Assembly (NCBI RefSeq): GCF_030867145.1
Contig: NC_134429.1
Location: forward strand, 19,391,115-19,455,114
From: Opisthocomus hoazin
Lineage: Eukaryota > Chordata > Aves > Opisthocomiformes > Opisthocomidae
Direction: 5' to 3'
DNA length: 64,000 bases
In this document: in pieces, positions 51,501-58,992 of the stretch
How positions within the stretch are numbered: position 1 is the first letter of the stretch
How the letters are laid out: each line of letters opens with the position of its first letter
Notes under the pieces: generated by a model
What the model was told of the DNA's origin: nothing
Seen by the model: only the letters and a program-made list of their open reading frames with translations
The model's database searches: none
Position numbers and translations under genes: made by a program

Positions 51501-54500
51501 AGGCAGGCAAGCAGCCTAGATACTGAGGGTAGCTGGAGCAGAGGCTCTGGCTTCAGGACACAAAGTGAATCCAAACATCTCTGTATCCCACTGTCCCCCA
51601 CTGAGCATCTTCAGTGCCTCCGGGCAGTGACTTTTCCTGTGCTGAAATCAAGGCTTCAGCGGGACAAGACAGACAAATTGGCTTTTGCTGGACTAAGCTG
51701 GTTTTAGACACTGCAGGTACAAGGACTGTTTTCAGCTCTGCCAGCCTGGGCTCATCATGCGCCAAGCTCTGTCCCACCCCAGACTGAGGAGCCATTCCCC
51801 AAGCACACATCCACCACCAAGCTGTCTCCCCTGACCCACCAAATTCCTTCTGTCATTTCTGACCTCGGTCAGGGAACAGGAGGGGCCAGTGTCCTAGGTC
51901 TCCTTCCTCCTTCCTTCTCTTTGTCACCTTCCCTAGTTAACAGACATCCCAGGGGTGAAGATGCCTCCCCTGGGCTGGGCCACTTCATTAATATTTTCCT
52001 CTGAAGTAAGGAAACTACCATATTCTTCAAACCATTACAACAGAAGTATTTGTTTGCAATGTGAAAGGGTTTTTGCCCCTGCTGAGCACACTGATAAGCA
52101 GCAAGCCCAACACTGCAGCTGTCCAAGCGTCTACTTCATGACAGCTTTATTTTTAGAAACACTTCTCCCAACAGACTACTCAGATGTCACCCCGAGGGCT
52201 TCCCCAGCCTAGCTAAGCACATAGAAGACTGTGGGTGCTTCTTCACTACATGCTAAAAAGCTTTGTTCAACGAAATTGTCATTCTAAGAACATCAGCCAC
52301 TTCCCAAAAGATCTGAGAGCTCTGGGGACTCATGTTTCTGACACAAGCATCTCGCTTGCTTGCAGTCTTATCTAGCAGAGCACTTGAGGACAAGTCTTTG
52401 ATGCAATGGGAACCTCACACCAGCAATTAGGGATGCCCAGCAATTCACAGCCTCTACCGTGCCTTTTCACATACTCTGAGCTTCCAGTCTGCATTTCCCT
52501 CAGCAGTTCTGGGCCTGGAGGAGTTCCCCAGGCTGGAGTTTCTCCTGCAGGCATTTTATTTAGCTCTCTAGTAACCCAAGTATACTGGAAGAAACCGGAG
52601 CCTATGTCCAGGGTTAGAAACTCCTCCTGCATGGGCAGGTTACCCACCTCTCCAGGTCCCCACAGCTGAAGAACCCAGAGCAACCAACGCAGCGACCAAC
52701 CTCCCTGACAGCACAGCTCAGCTCCATCATCCCCAACGGCAAAGGGCACCGCGTACCACAGCAGGCAAACTGAACAGCTACAGCCTCACTCAAAGCCCAA
52801 GCACGCCCAGCACACGACCAGGCAAGTAAATAACTATTTTGTGCAGAAAAGGTCTGCTCAGATGACCCCAAGCTACCAGGTGCTATTGATCTCACATAGT
52901 AAACGGGAAGCTAAAGCACAGGAAAGCGTCGATAGCAATAGGCTTGTGCTAACACTCGTAAGCACAAATCCTAATGCAAGCCCACAAAGCAGATGAGTCT
53001 TCAGGGACAGCTCCATATCACAGGCTGTTTATTCACAAATTTAGGATGCAAAACCTGGCTCTTCCAACACTTTTTTCATAAGTAAGCTGAAGTAACCTCC
53101 AGTAACTAGAAAAAAAAAAAGTTGTAATCTGTGCTGTGATTCCTCCAGGTCTCCAGAGGCCAGAAAAGGTGGGTTCAGCTTTACACAAAGCAGCGAGTAA
53201 GTAGTCTCTCTACTCATCTTTGTGGTGGAATACAGCAACAACTCAGCAGACCAAAATGGCACTGCAGAGCTTCAGAGGACAGGAAGCCAGGGAGTCTTTA
53301 ACAATTTGCAATTAAAAGAAAGAACGAGAGTGGTCAGTGTCTAAGTCCAGGCTGGAGTTCAGCCAGAACTCAGCACTAAAGCACCATCACCTGCTGCCAA
53401 ATGAGCTAAAATGCAGAACTTGAACTGCTGAAACAATGAAATCTCTTGCAGTGCATTGCCTTTGGGAAAGAAGAACAGGTCAGGCCTTCCACAGACTTGT
53501 TCTTGTCTTAAAAGACCACAGGAAACAGGGTGATTGAGTGAAGGTGTTGCCTCATATACCCCAGAGTACCAAGATAAACATCTGCCAGGGAAAGTTTAAG
53601 AGCTCCATAATGAGAGAGTGATTCCAGTCTTGCCGACAGTCTCAGGTTTTACTCTCCTTCCGTTAGAGTGTCTCCATTCTACCCCTGCCTGGGAGGGCCA
53701 CAAGTACATGCCAGCTCCCTGCTTTCGTGGAGCAAGGCAGCCAAGGTGTCAGATTTGCTGCTCAGGTCCTGCTAAAACTACGCAGGGTGCAGATTTCGTT
53801 CGGCCATTTCTATGCCCGTAGCACATCCTGTGGGAAGAGTCAGCACCCTGCCCATGGCCCGCAGCCCCAAGCAGCTCTCCGCACACAGAGACCAACACTA
53901 GCTTCCAGGCTGCACCGTGCTCCTTCCCCTCTCACAGCTCATCACTCCTGCCAGTCTCCATCCTGTCACATCACAACTAATCACCCGCGGCACCAGTCAC
54001 CCAGGCTCACGAATCATCCAGAGCAAGTGATAAGGGGAGCAGAACGAAAGCCAGACTCATCATACCTCCCTCTCTGATCGAGAGAGATGGCAAAGAGAAG
54101 ACAGATTGTGTAAAACACAACCGATGGCGAGGACAGGAGTGTGGCATCCTCACGCTCAGCCACTGTGCAACGCCAGCCTGCTGTGGGAGAGAAAATTCCT
54201 CCATCCCAGACACCAGTTTGATGTGCCCTTGTCAGGCCACGCCAGGAACGTCAGACAGAAGTGGATGGTACCACAAATGCACCCTTCCTTCCCAACTGTT
54301 CAGGGAGTGCCATTGCTAGTGAACTGACCGAAATAAGCACCTCTCATTCCACTCAGCACCTCCACAGCCAGACACCTATGGAAAGGGGGAGGTGGCACAG
54401 CCGCACTGCGCTTAGAGCCACCTGCTACGTAACTCAGCGTGACACGAGCTTGGGGTGGGGGCTGAGACAGAACAGACTCATCTGCAGCGCACACCAGGGC

Positions 54501-57500
54501 ACAGCTCACCAGACTGAGCCTCTAATGCCCTCCAAGCCTCGTGACACAGCACCCGAGTCCCCCAAATCACGGCCCATAAAGGAAAGCCCAGTATTTGGCA
54601 AGGTGTCTCCGTGTACTTTCAGACATCCTCCAACCCCACCCGGCAGAAAGAGAAGAGATGGAAGGACAGAAAAGGCAAGCAGACTTTCCTCCTGGATTCC
54701 ATCTGGACCACAACGCAAAAACAGAATCACTGGGTCACTGCAAACAGCCACCTCTGTGCGCAGCAGCAAGAGCTGGCCGGGACGAGGGGAACCAACCACC
54801 AGGGAAGAGCTTGGATGGGGTCACACACACGACACCACCTCCCTTTCTTCTTCTCACACAAGGTGTTTTACCCTACAGCAAAGCCAGCAGCTGCTTCGCT
54901 CTTATTGTAGAAGAGCGGATGAGATCCACTCCCCTGTGCGCAGCCGGCAGCGGACAGCACGTGGGACAGGCAGTGCTGGTTTCCAGACAGCTTCACTCCC
55001 ATTTTCCCTTTCACTCAACTCTTGGCCCAGCCCTACACTTTCAAGCTTTATTTACAGAGGCTACCAGAAGTATTAACGATATATTATACTCAGATATAAA
55101 AAGTAGGAAATACTTGATAGCTGAGAGGAAACACCTCAAGCACTGGTTAAACAGTGCTGAACTCCACCTCAGAATAACACCTCCTCCTTTTGTAGGCAGA
55201 AATCAGAAGCAAAAGACACAGCAATTAAAAGCACACAACAAGTCAGCACCGGCGCAGAGCCCAGAGCCCTGCCACCCCGCTCTCCTGCGCCCAGCACCAA
55301 CGCAGCGCAGGGAGCAGCGCCGCGAGACGACAGCCACGGCCGTGTGCACAAGGTACCTCTGCGCTGTGAGACTTCCACGAACACGGCCCCCCTCTGCCAA
55401 CCACTAGCCTTCTCCCACCAGCCAAATCCAAAAAGCAGCTTTGCCTTTGTAAAAATTGTTGGACGAGTGCGTGTCTTCTCGAAATAAAAAGGGTACCCAT
55501 GGCAACAACAGTATTTTGGAATGGGAGGGCTGACAGGGGGTTAGAAACCCCAGCAACAGGCTACAGCTCTGCCAGTCAAACATCTTTGGGTGGAAAAAAA
55601 TATTACGAGCGTGTCTCAGTTGTTTGCTTGAGCCTGCTGCTCCCAAAACTGGGGTTCCCCGAGGCTACTGCTGTCAGCTTATTCTCTGAAGCACCAGCCC
55701 CTCTCTCCCAGAGCAGCAAGAGATGCTGACACACCAGGAAGGAATGTGGGCTAACTTCTGCCCTGCCGATCTTCCCATCTCAGAAACACAGGACGCGGGT
55801 GGAAATCGCTGTGGCTGGGACTGTGCAATGCATCAGGAGCTGTAGTTGTTTGACTGCCTTGTGATGGAGTGAGAAGAAATGGAAACAAAACGTCAGGTGA
55901 CAGCAGTGAACCCCTACACACGTTAGATCGGTTCACAAGATCCGGTTTTTTAGAGCATGTTTCCTTGAGAGACAAATGAAACCCACACACCACACTCTGC
56001 CCCCCAGTTTACAGGCAGAAATACAGAGCCCGGAGCACATGTACAATGCCACATTTGCATCACGACGCTGCACACAAACCCACCAGAAAAGACTGAACCC
56101 TGCAAGGCAGGGATGTGGAGTCACAGATCGGCAGCATTCCCCAGCAAGACAGGCTATCGAAGCAGCGTCACTGGATGTGTCAACAGAAGTCAAAATGGAT
56201 ACCCCGCATTTGATTTGAGCCCAAGGAAGAGCTCTCGATTTAAACACTATCATATAAACCCACTTGTTTGAAGAAAAAGTATTAAATGCATCTCAAACTT
56301 GCGTCACTAGAGCCACAGGCAGACAATATTTTGTCCATGTAAAATTCATTCTGCAGGCACTCCAGAACCAACCCGTCCTCCAGCACTACACACACAACTG
56401 CTGGCTACCAAGGAGTGGATTCCCACCAAACCCCTCTCGAGACTCCAAAGCTAGCGACAGGTGCTGGAAACGTAGCTTTGGTGGATGCAGCCAGGCTAGA
56501 ACGACAGACTGGAGAAAGGAGATAAGAGTACAGCAAGGGAGTAACATGGGTCCTCAGCCTTCCCTACTGGGATCTCTCCATGGGCTAAAATGTCACCCTC
56601 CCGCCGTCAGACATTTACGCAAGGAGGACAAATGGGGGGGGAGAGAGGGAGGGGCAACATAAACATTCTGCTTGCATTGCGGCAGCTCTTGCCAGAGGAA
56701 CCAAGCACTGGTCAGCAGGCTCAGAAAAGCCAAATCTTCCTCCTCCTCCTCCCCCTTTACTGGGGAGCCCTGTGCTGCAGCATCTATCCGCCCCAAAGAA
56801 GCTGGCAAGACTTTCCCAGCCCCAGATCACTCTCCCGAGATGAAGATAGGTTTGTTTTCCTTGCAAAGGCAACGGGCAGTAGACAGCATGAAGACAAACT
56901 TTCCTAAAGACCCCCTGCCTCTCCATTCACTGCCCGGACAGACGCTTCGCGAGAGCGGAGCCACATCTCAGAGCCTGCCCAAACAGTCTCGAAGGCCTGG
57001 TTTAATTTTTACTGCTTCACGTTTAGAAAGCTGTAGGACTAGTCTTTGTGGCCAAAGGGAACTACGGGGAGAAGAAATGGAATAGACGTGACGTAGCTGA
57101 ACTCGCCAGTCCCGCACACGCCGCTCCCCTTGCTGCTCCGAGCAGCGATTCAGACCCAAGGCTACCCTAATTCTAGGCAGCAAAGGGGGGAAGGAAAGAG
57201 GCGACGTCTTCCTAGGGCTCTTTAAAGCCAAAAGCCAAACCTCGCTCCCCAAAGGCACCCAGCTGGTCACTGGGCTGAGCGGCACCAGCACCAGCGGGTG
57301 ATGTTGGGAGAGAGGGAAGTTCAGAGGGCGCGCGTGCACCCACGGAGAGCAGCCACTCACCTTGGAGCTGCGCAGACAGCGCTTCTTGCTGCTGTTTGTA
57401 TTTCTGGGCCAGGGCTTCGGCATTCCGCACCTTCTGCTGCAAGTGGTGGTACATAAAAACTCCCGAGCCCAAACACGCCACGGCCACCAGGCAGAACCCG

Positions 57501-57547
57501 GTCTGCAGGAGCCCCTTCTGCCTCCTCGAACACAAGCTGGTACCCAT
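24407..57547 (-). CDS. GOLIM4-like (GPP130-like) type II Golgi membrane protein, 15-exon gene
   Basis: Fifteen splice-flanked exons encode about 620 residues: cytoplasmic N-terminus (1-12), signal-anchor transmembrane segment (about 13-33), lumenal coiled coil (about 35-225), a Pro/Gln/Asn-rich linker and an acidic C-terminal tail. The first 200 residues align without gaps to human GOLIM4 as I recall it, with runs such as VVYEHRSRLE and LVYKLEAQE, but with too many differences for a bird-human orthologue. The tail is shorter and shares mainly one motif (DPNNQGEDEFEEAE, residues 513-526). GOLIM4 cycles between cis-Golgi and endosomes and is turned over in response to manganese; whether this relative does so is unknown. 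Exons 1-13 sum to 1,671 nt, exactly 557 codons. Exons 14 and 15 do not join in frame, so a small exon is probably missing from the model. It is probably a paralog of GOLIM4, so I give no symbol. Confidence 0.88.
24518..25917 (-). other. GOLIM4-like intron 14 (may hide a small exon)
   Basis: The interval between exon 14 (phase 1) and exon 15 (phase 0) should contain one short phase 1-to-0 exon if both neighbours are right. I scanned the minus strand for an acidic coding stretch between AG and GT and found no convincing candidate. Confidence 0.5.
25918..26002 (-). CDS. GOLIM4-like exon 14
   Basis: Encodes DAGRPAKPREDPVDDYQEDQ and then EQEIVRHQ, resembling the GOLIM4 tail around its 'DEQYQEEAEEE' stretch. 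The acceptor (TTTTTCAG) is good. The donor CAAG then GTTCTT has a good exon side but a poor intron side, and leaves phase 1. An alternative donor 39 nt downstream (CTGG then GTATGT) is stronger but would add non-acidic, unlikely residues and is also phase 1. Confidence 0.65.
26003..27111 (-). other. GOLIM4-like intron 13
   Basis: About 1.1 kb between exons 13 and 14, phase 0 at both ends. No repeat or additional coding segment was recognised; a short T-run lies near 26474-26484. Confidence 0.65.
27112..27276 (-). CDS. GOLIM4-like exon 13, conserved acidic motif
   Basis: The exon encodes 55 residues (503-557). It contains DPNNQGEDEFEEAE, identical to the GOLIM4 tail motif as I recall it, followed by a charged stretch rich in E and K. 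This motif is the strongest evidence that the tail exons belong to a GOLIM4-type gene. Splice sites are clean (TGTCCAG acceptor; CTGAAG then GTGACT donor), phase 0 at both ends. Confidence 0.94.
27277..27585 (-). other. GOLIM4-like intron 12
   Basis: A compact 309-nt intron, phase 0, between two acidic-tail exons. Nothing else was recognised in it. Confidence 0.75.
27586..27653 (-). CDS. GOLIM4-like exon 12
   Basis: Encodes 23 residues (480-502, DAGVIEREENLHSEKETVVQ then EPM) of the acidic tail. It has a CCTTGCAG acceptor, a GATG then GTAAGC donor, and phases 1 in and 0 out, which fit exons 11 and 13. No direct family match is visible; the call rests on splice signals, phase and composition. 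Confidence 0.78.
27654..29996 (-). other. GOLIM4-like intron 11
   Basis: About 2.3 kb. Its first 80 nt on the sense strand contain a long poly-G tract (listed separately). The rest shows no recognised repeat or gene. Confidence 0.7.
29917..29947. repeat. Poly-C / poly-G homopolymer tract
   Basis: The plus strand reads ten C, one G (29927), then twenty C. On the sense strand of the GOLIM4-like gene this is G20-C-G10, beginning 49 nt after the exon 11 donor. G-runs just inside introns are known splicing enhancers and can form G-quadruplexes. Such tracts are also prone to length errors in assemblies, so the exact length is unreliable. Confidence 0.95.
29997..30205 (-). CDS. GOLIM4-like exon 11
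   Basis: Encodes 69 complete residues (411-479) plus split codons at both ends. The sequence is hydrophilic with acidic clusters (DEEQVHGHPK, EGEKERTNDEELEM). The TTGTTGCAG acceptor is strong. The donor is ATGG then GTATCG. Phases 2 in and 1 out fit exons 10 and 12. It has no obvious counterpart in GOLIM4 and belongs to the diverged part of the lumenal tail. Confidence 0.8.
30206..33573 (-). other. GOLIM4-like intron 10
   Basis: About 3.4 kb, AT-rich. A 204-codon minus-strand frame (32333-32947) lies inside it but has no family match or splice context. No CR1 tail was recognised. Confidence 0.6.
33574..33623 (-). CDS. GOLIM4-like exon 10
   Basis: A small 50-nt exon encoding QIEEMLHDGSNPSAAA plus two bases of the next codon. 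The acceptor is TTGTTTAG; the donor AAG then GTGGCT is mediocre. Phase 0 in and 2 out fit its neighbours exactly, which is the main support. A different small exon could be used instead. Confidence 0.62.
33624..34116 (-). other. GOLIM4-like intron 9
   Basis: About 490 nt between exons 9 and 10. Nothing else was recognised. Confidence 0.6.
34117..34260 (-). CDS. GOLIM4-like exon 9
   Basis: Encodes 48 residues (346-393) starting DLKMVMRIQVQSNEESQ, then a Pro/Gln/Lys-rich stretch ending GSKQ. The acceptor is TCTCTGCAG; I chose the donor CAG then GTGCAA because it is phase 0, as required by exon 10. A second possible donor 17 nt further on (TCG then GTGAAA) would break phase. Diverged linker of the lumenal tail. 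Confidence 0.74.
34261..34934 (-). other. GOLIM4-like intron 8
   Basis: About 670 nt, phase 0. No repeat or further exon was recognised. Confidence 0.65.
34935..35213 (-). CDS. GOLIM4-like exon 8, Pro/Asn/Gln-rich linker
   Basis: The longest exon, 93 residues (253-345), phase 0 at both ends. It follows the coiled coil and is rich in Pro, Asn, Gln and Ala, so it is probably unstructured. It contains KRGDN (RGD at 325-327). Splice sites are good (CCCTTGCAG acceptor; CCA then GTAAGT donor). I see no counterpart in GOLIM4, so this may be a lineage-specific linker. Confidence 0.84.
35347..35502 (-). CDS. GOLIM4-like exon 7, end of coiled coil
   Basis: Encodes 52 residues (201-252). The start, MEEFRQLKEALQKMPS, matches the GOLIM4 segment VAEYKQLKDTLNRIPS, marking the end of the coiled coil; the rest is Gly/Gln-rich. 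It is joined to exon 8 by a short intron of 133 nt. Phase is 0 at both ends. It directly follows exon 6, so the GOLIM4 28-residue exon that normally lies between is absent from this model. Confidence 0.9.
35503..37981 (-). other. GOLIM4-like intron 6 (expected extra exon not found)
   Basis: About 2.5 kb. In GOLIM4 as I recall it, a 28-residue exon (QQHKNLLSEHEQLVV...) lies at this point. I searched the minus strand for its His-Lys and acidic pattern and found none. An antisense CR1 3' end lies at 36905-37068. Confidence 0.65.
36905..37068 (-). mobile_element. CR1 3' fragment, minus strand
   Basis: The plus strand reads 'gaacggtttgggttggaagg', 'ccatctagtccaaccctctg', 'agatcaggttgctcagagcc' and 'ttccagggatggggcatc', which is the reverse complement of the common CR1 3' end. 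It sits within intron 6 in the same orientation as the gene. The tail has lost its repeats. Confidence 0.88.
37982..38064 (-). CDS. GOLIM4-like exon 6, coiled coil
   Basis: Encodes 28 residues (173-200): DTVFKLREESKLLRKAHQEV and then HSQLLSAQ. This closely matches the GOLIM4 stretch ETVYNLREENRQLRKAHQDI. Phase 1 in, phase 0 out, with clean splice sites (TCTTACAG; CCCAG then GTAATC). Confidence 0.95.
38065..41988 (-). other. GOLIM4-like intron 5
   Basis: About 3.9 kb, phase 1. Short open frames only; no repeat class was recognised. Confidence 0.65.
41989..42139 (-). CDS. GOLIM4-like exon 5, coiled coil
   Basis: Encodes 50 residues (123-172) starting NQHEDVKKQLLDLQLQHNSL and containing QKYAQLQQEKDSE, the same length as the matching GOLIM4 exon, which has QKYLQLQQEKEQE. 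Strong heptad pattern. ATATTCAG acceptor; GCAGG then GTGAGT donor, leaving phase 1. Confidence 0.96.
42140..46128 (-). other. GOLIM4-like intron 4
   Basis: About 4 kb. It contains two plus-strand (antisense) open frames of 170 and 173 codons (42278-42790 and 45034-45555) with no known family match. No CR1 tail was seen. Confidence 0.6.
46129..46182 (-). CDS. GOLIM4-like exon 4, coiled coil
   Basis: Encodes 18 residues (105-122), QDSMNRYGALSSQHKILK, matching GOLIM4 QDSNSRYSALNVQHQMLK position by position. CTTTCCAG acceptor; GAAG then GTAAGG donor; phase 0 at both ends. Confidence 0.96.
46183..47806 (-). other. GOLIM4-like intron 3
   Basis: About 1.6 kb, phase 0; nothing else recognised. Confidence 0.65.
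47807..47856 (-). CDS. GOLIM4-like exon 3, coiled coil
   Basis: Encodes 17 residues (88-104), DFLVYKLEAQEALNKEK, nearly identical to GOLIM4 DFLVYKLEAQETLNKGR. The first codon is completed by the last base of exon 2. ATTTCTAG acceptor; GAAG then GTAGGT donor; phase 0 out. Confidence 0.97.
47857..49131 (-). other. GOLIM4-like intron 2
   Basis: About 1.3 kb, phase 1; nothing else recognised. Confidence 0.65.
49132..49206 (-). CDS. GOLIM4-like exon 2, start of lumenal coiled coil
   Basis: Encodes 25 residues (63-87): VVYEHRSRLERSLQKERGEH and then KKTKE, matching GOLIM4 VVYEHRSRLEKSLQKERLEH. This is the most conserved segment of the gene. CTTCCCTAG acceptor; GGAAG then GTGAGT donor; phase 1 at both ends. 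Confidence 0.97.
49207..57360 (-). other. GOLIM4-like intron 1
   Basis: The largest intron, about 8.2 kb. Its 54,261-55,407 part is unusually free of stop codons in two plus-strand frames (see findings). No CR1 tail or RNA gene was recognised. Confidence 0.65.
57361..57547 (-). CDS. GOLIM4-like exon 1, cytoplasmic tail and signal anchor
   Basis: Encodes residues 1-62. The ATG is in an excellent Kozak context (GCCATGG). A short basic cytoplasmic segment (MGTSLCSRRQKG) precedes a hydrophobic segment of about 20 residues (about 13-33), then the start of the coiled coil ending LSAQLQ, as in GOLIM4. The pattern MG-x3-CS is shared with GOLIM4 (MGNGMCS). Donor CCAAG then GTGAGT; phase 1. This orientation gives a type II membrane protein with a lumenal C-terminus. 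Confidence 0.96.
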
Positions 57548-57876
57548 GGCGGGCCCGAGGCGCAGCGATGGAGCGCTCCTTCTCCGGCGCAGCTAACGCA
57601 TCCGATGGCTGTCGCCCACCAGCCCCTTCCCGCCGCGAAGCCGCGGGTCCCGCTGCCAAGCCGCGATCCAAGTCTCGCCTTCGCTCCTTCCCAGCGCTCA
57701 CAGCAGCCGCGGCCGCCCCAGCCGCGTCTCATTCCTCACCGCCCGCCGCAGAGGAAGGCAGCCCGGAGCCGGGAGCAGCAGCCGAGGGGCCGGCAGACGC
57801 ATCCTCCGGTCCCCAGCGGCTCCGGGGGACGGGACCGGGGCTGCCGGGGCGCAGGGGGACCAGCGGACGGGAGAGA

Positions 57877-57897
57877 GGAGGAGGAGGAGGAGGAGGA
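57877..57897 (+). repeat. (GGA)7 tract, left arm of an inverted pair
   Basis: Seven exact GGA copies, 330 bp upstream of the GOLIM4-like start codon. It is complementary to the (TCC)7 tract at 58037-58057. Confidence 0.95.
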
Positions 57898-58036
57898 AGA
57901 AAACTTTTGCTTCCCATGTGCTGCAACGGAGGCGGGGGGGGAAAGGGGGGGTACCTCGGCTCTTCCCACCTCCCCTTCTGGAGCGCCGACCGGAAAAAAT
58001 AATCCGGCGGGGCGACGAGCGCTCCCGCCGCTCCCC

Positions 58037-58057
58037 TCCTCCTCCTCCTCCTCCTCC
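58037..58057 (+). repeat. (TCC)7 tract, right arm of an inverted pair
   Basis: Seven exact TCC copies, 139 bp to the right of the (GGA)7 tract, giving 21-bp perfectly complementary arms. The flanks do not extend the pairing. Confidence 0.95.
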
Positions 58058-58310
58058 CCGGGAGGAAGCGGCGGCGGCGGGGCCGGGAGCGGGGCCAGGA
58101 AACCGGCGGCGGCATCCGGACGGCGGCGGGTCCGCCCTGCGCCGGGGAGGGGGGGGGCCGCTGCCCCGGGGGTTCCCGCATCCCCCCGGGGGGGGCGGGG
58201 GTCCCGCTGCCCGGCCCGCATCACCCCGGAGCGCGGGGGCTTCTCCCCACCCACCCCTCAGAGCCCTGGTTCAGGGGGGTGTCAGCATCACCACCCCCCC
58301 AAGCAAACTC

Positions 58311-58519
58311 GGGGCACCAACCTCACCTCTCTGTTTAACGCTCCCTTTTCTAAAGGAGCTGGCCCACCCTCTGCCGCTGCCGGGAGACAGATGAGGGACA
58401 CCTGCGCTAATGAACAAGGAGGACACATCTTGAAATGATTTCTCGAGAAGCTGAAGGTTTTGAAGAGCTGTTGTTTCCTTTCAGGAAAGTGTGGGGGGAT
58501 GAAGCCCTGTGGATGCTAC
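58311..58519. other. Flank between the CpG island and CR1, nothing recognised
   Basis: A short stretch of average composition with no recognised element. Confidence 0.5.
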
Positions 58520-58700
58520 GCAGAGAAGGATGCACTGGAACAGGGAGGCTGTGGAGTCTCCTTCTCTGGAGATATTCCAGACCTGCCTGGACAAGGTCCT
58601 GTGCAGCCTGCTCTGGGTGACCCTGCTTCAGCAGGGGGTTGGACTGGGTGACCCACAGAGGTCCCTTCCAATCCCCACCATGCTGTGATTCTGTGTGAGA
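58520..58700 (+). mobile_element. CR1 3' fragment
   Basis: A short 5'-truncated CR1 copy: 'ggaggctgtggagtctcctt', 'cagcctgctctgggtgaccc', 'gggttggactgggtgaccca', ending 'gtgattctgtgtgag'. It is closely similar to the 3' part of the copy at 4882-5460 and so belongs to the same subfamily. It lies just upstream of the GOLIM4-like CpG island and points away from the gene. Confidence 0.93.
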
Positions 58701-58821
58701 TGAGTTAGGCTCCTTCAGGGTGTCCAGGCAGCCGCTGGCTCTCCTGAGCAGCTGCCCTTAACACGGGCTGTTCTCTTCTGGCAGAGCCTGACTTGTTTTA
58801 TCCACGTGTGTGACGCACAGC

Positions 58822-58992
58822 TGTGTCCTTAGCAGCCCTGCTTCCCCATCCCTGGAAGCCTTCACGGTCAGGTTGGACAGGGCTCCGAGCAGCCTGATCT
58901 GGTTGAAGATGTCCCTGCTCATGGCAGGGGGGTTGGACTAGGTGGCCGTTAACGCTCCCTTCCAAGCCAGACCGTTCTATGATTCTATACTT
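58822..58992 (+). mobile_element. Second CR1 3' fragment, different subfamily
   Basis: Contains 'tccctggaagccttcacggtcaggttggac' split over several blocks, 'gagcagcctgatctggttga', 'gggttggactaggtggccgt' and ends 'gttctatgattctata'. The text differs from the neighbouring copy and matches the more common avian CR1 3' end. Confidence 0.9.

Larger units (their letters stand above)
57400..58310. promoter_or_regulatory. CpG island / promoter of the GOLIM4-like gene
   Basis: A dense CG-rich block covers exon 1 and about 750 bp upstream, ending near 58,310. It contains G-runs, GGC repeats and a pair of complementary trinucleotide tracts. No TATA box was seen. Long open frames across this block in several directions are composition artefacts. 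Confidence 0.82.

Noticed and set aside
57362-58438. 358-codon plus-strand open frame and other long frames across the CpG island
   Set aside because: It is antisense to GOLIM4-like exon 1 and made of Pro/Arg/Gly/Ala runs and homopolymer translations. GC-rich sequence lacks stop codons, so the length carries no weight.
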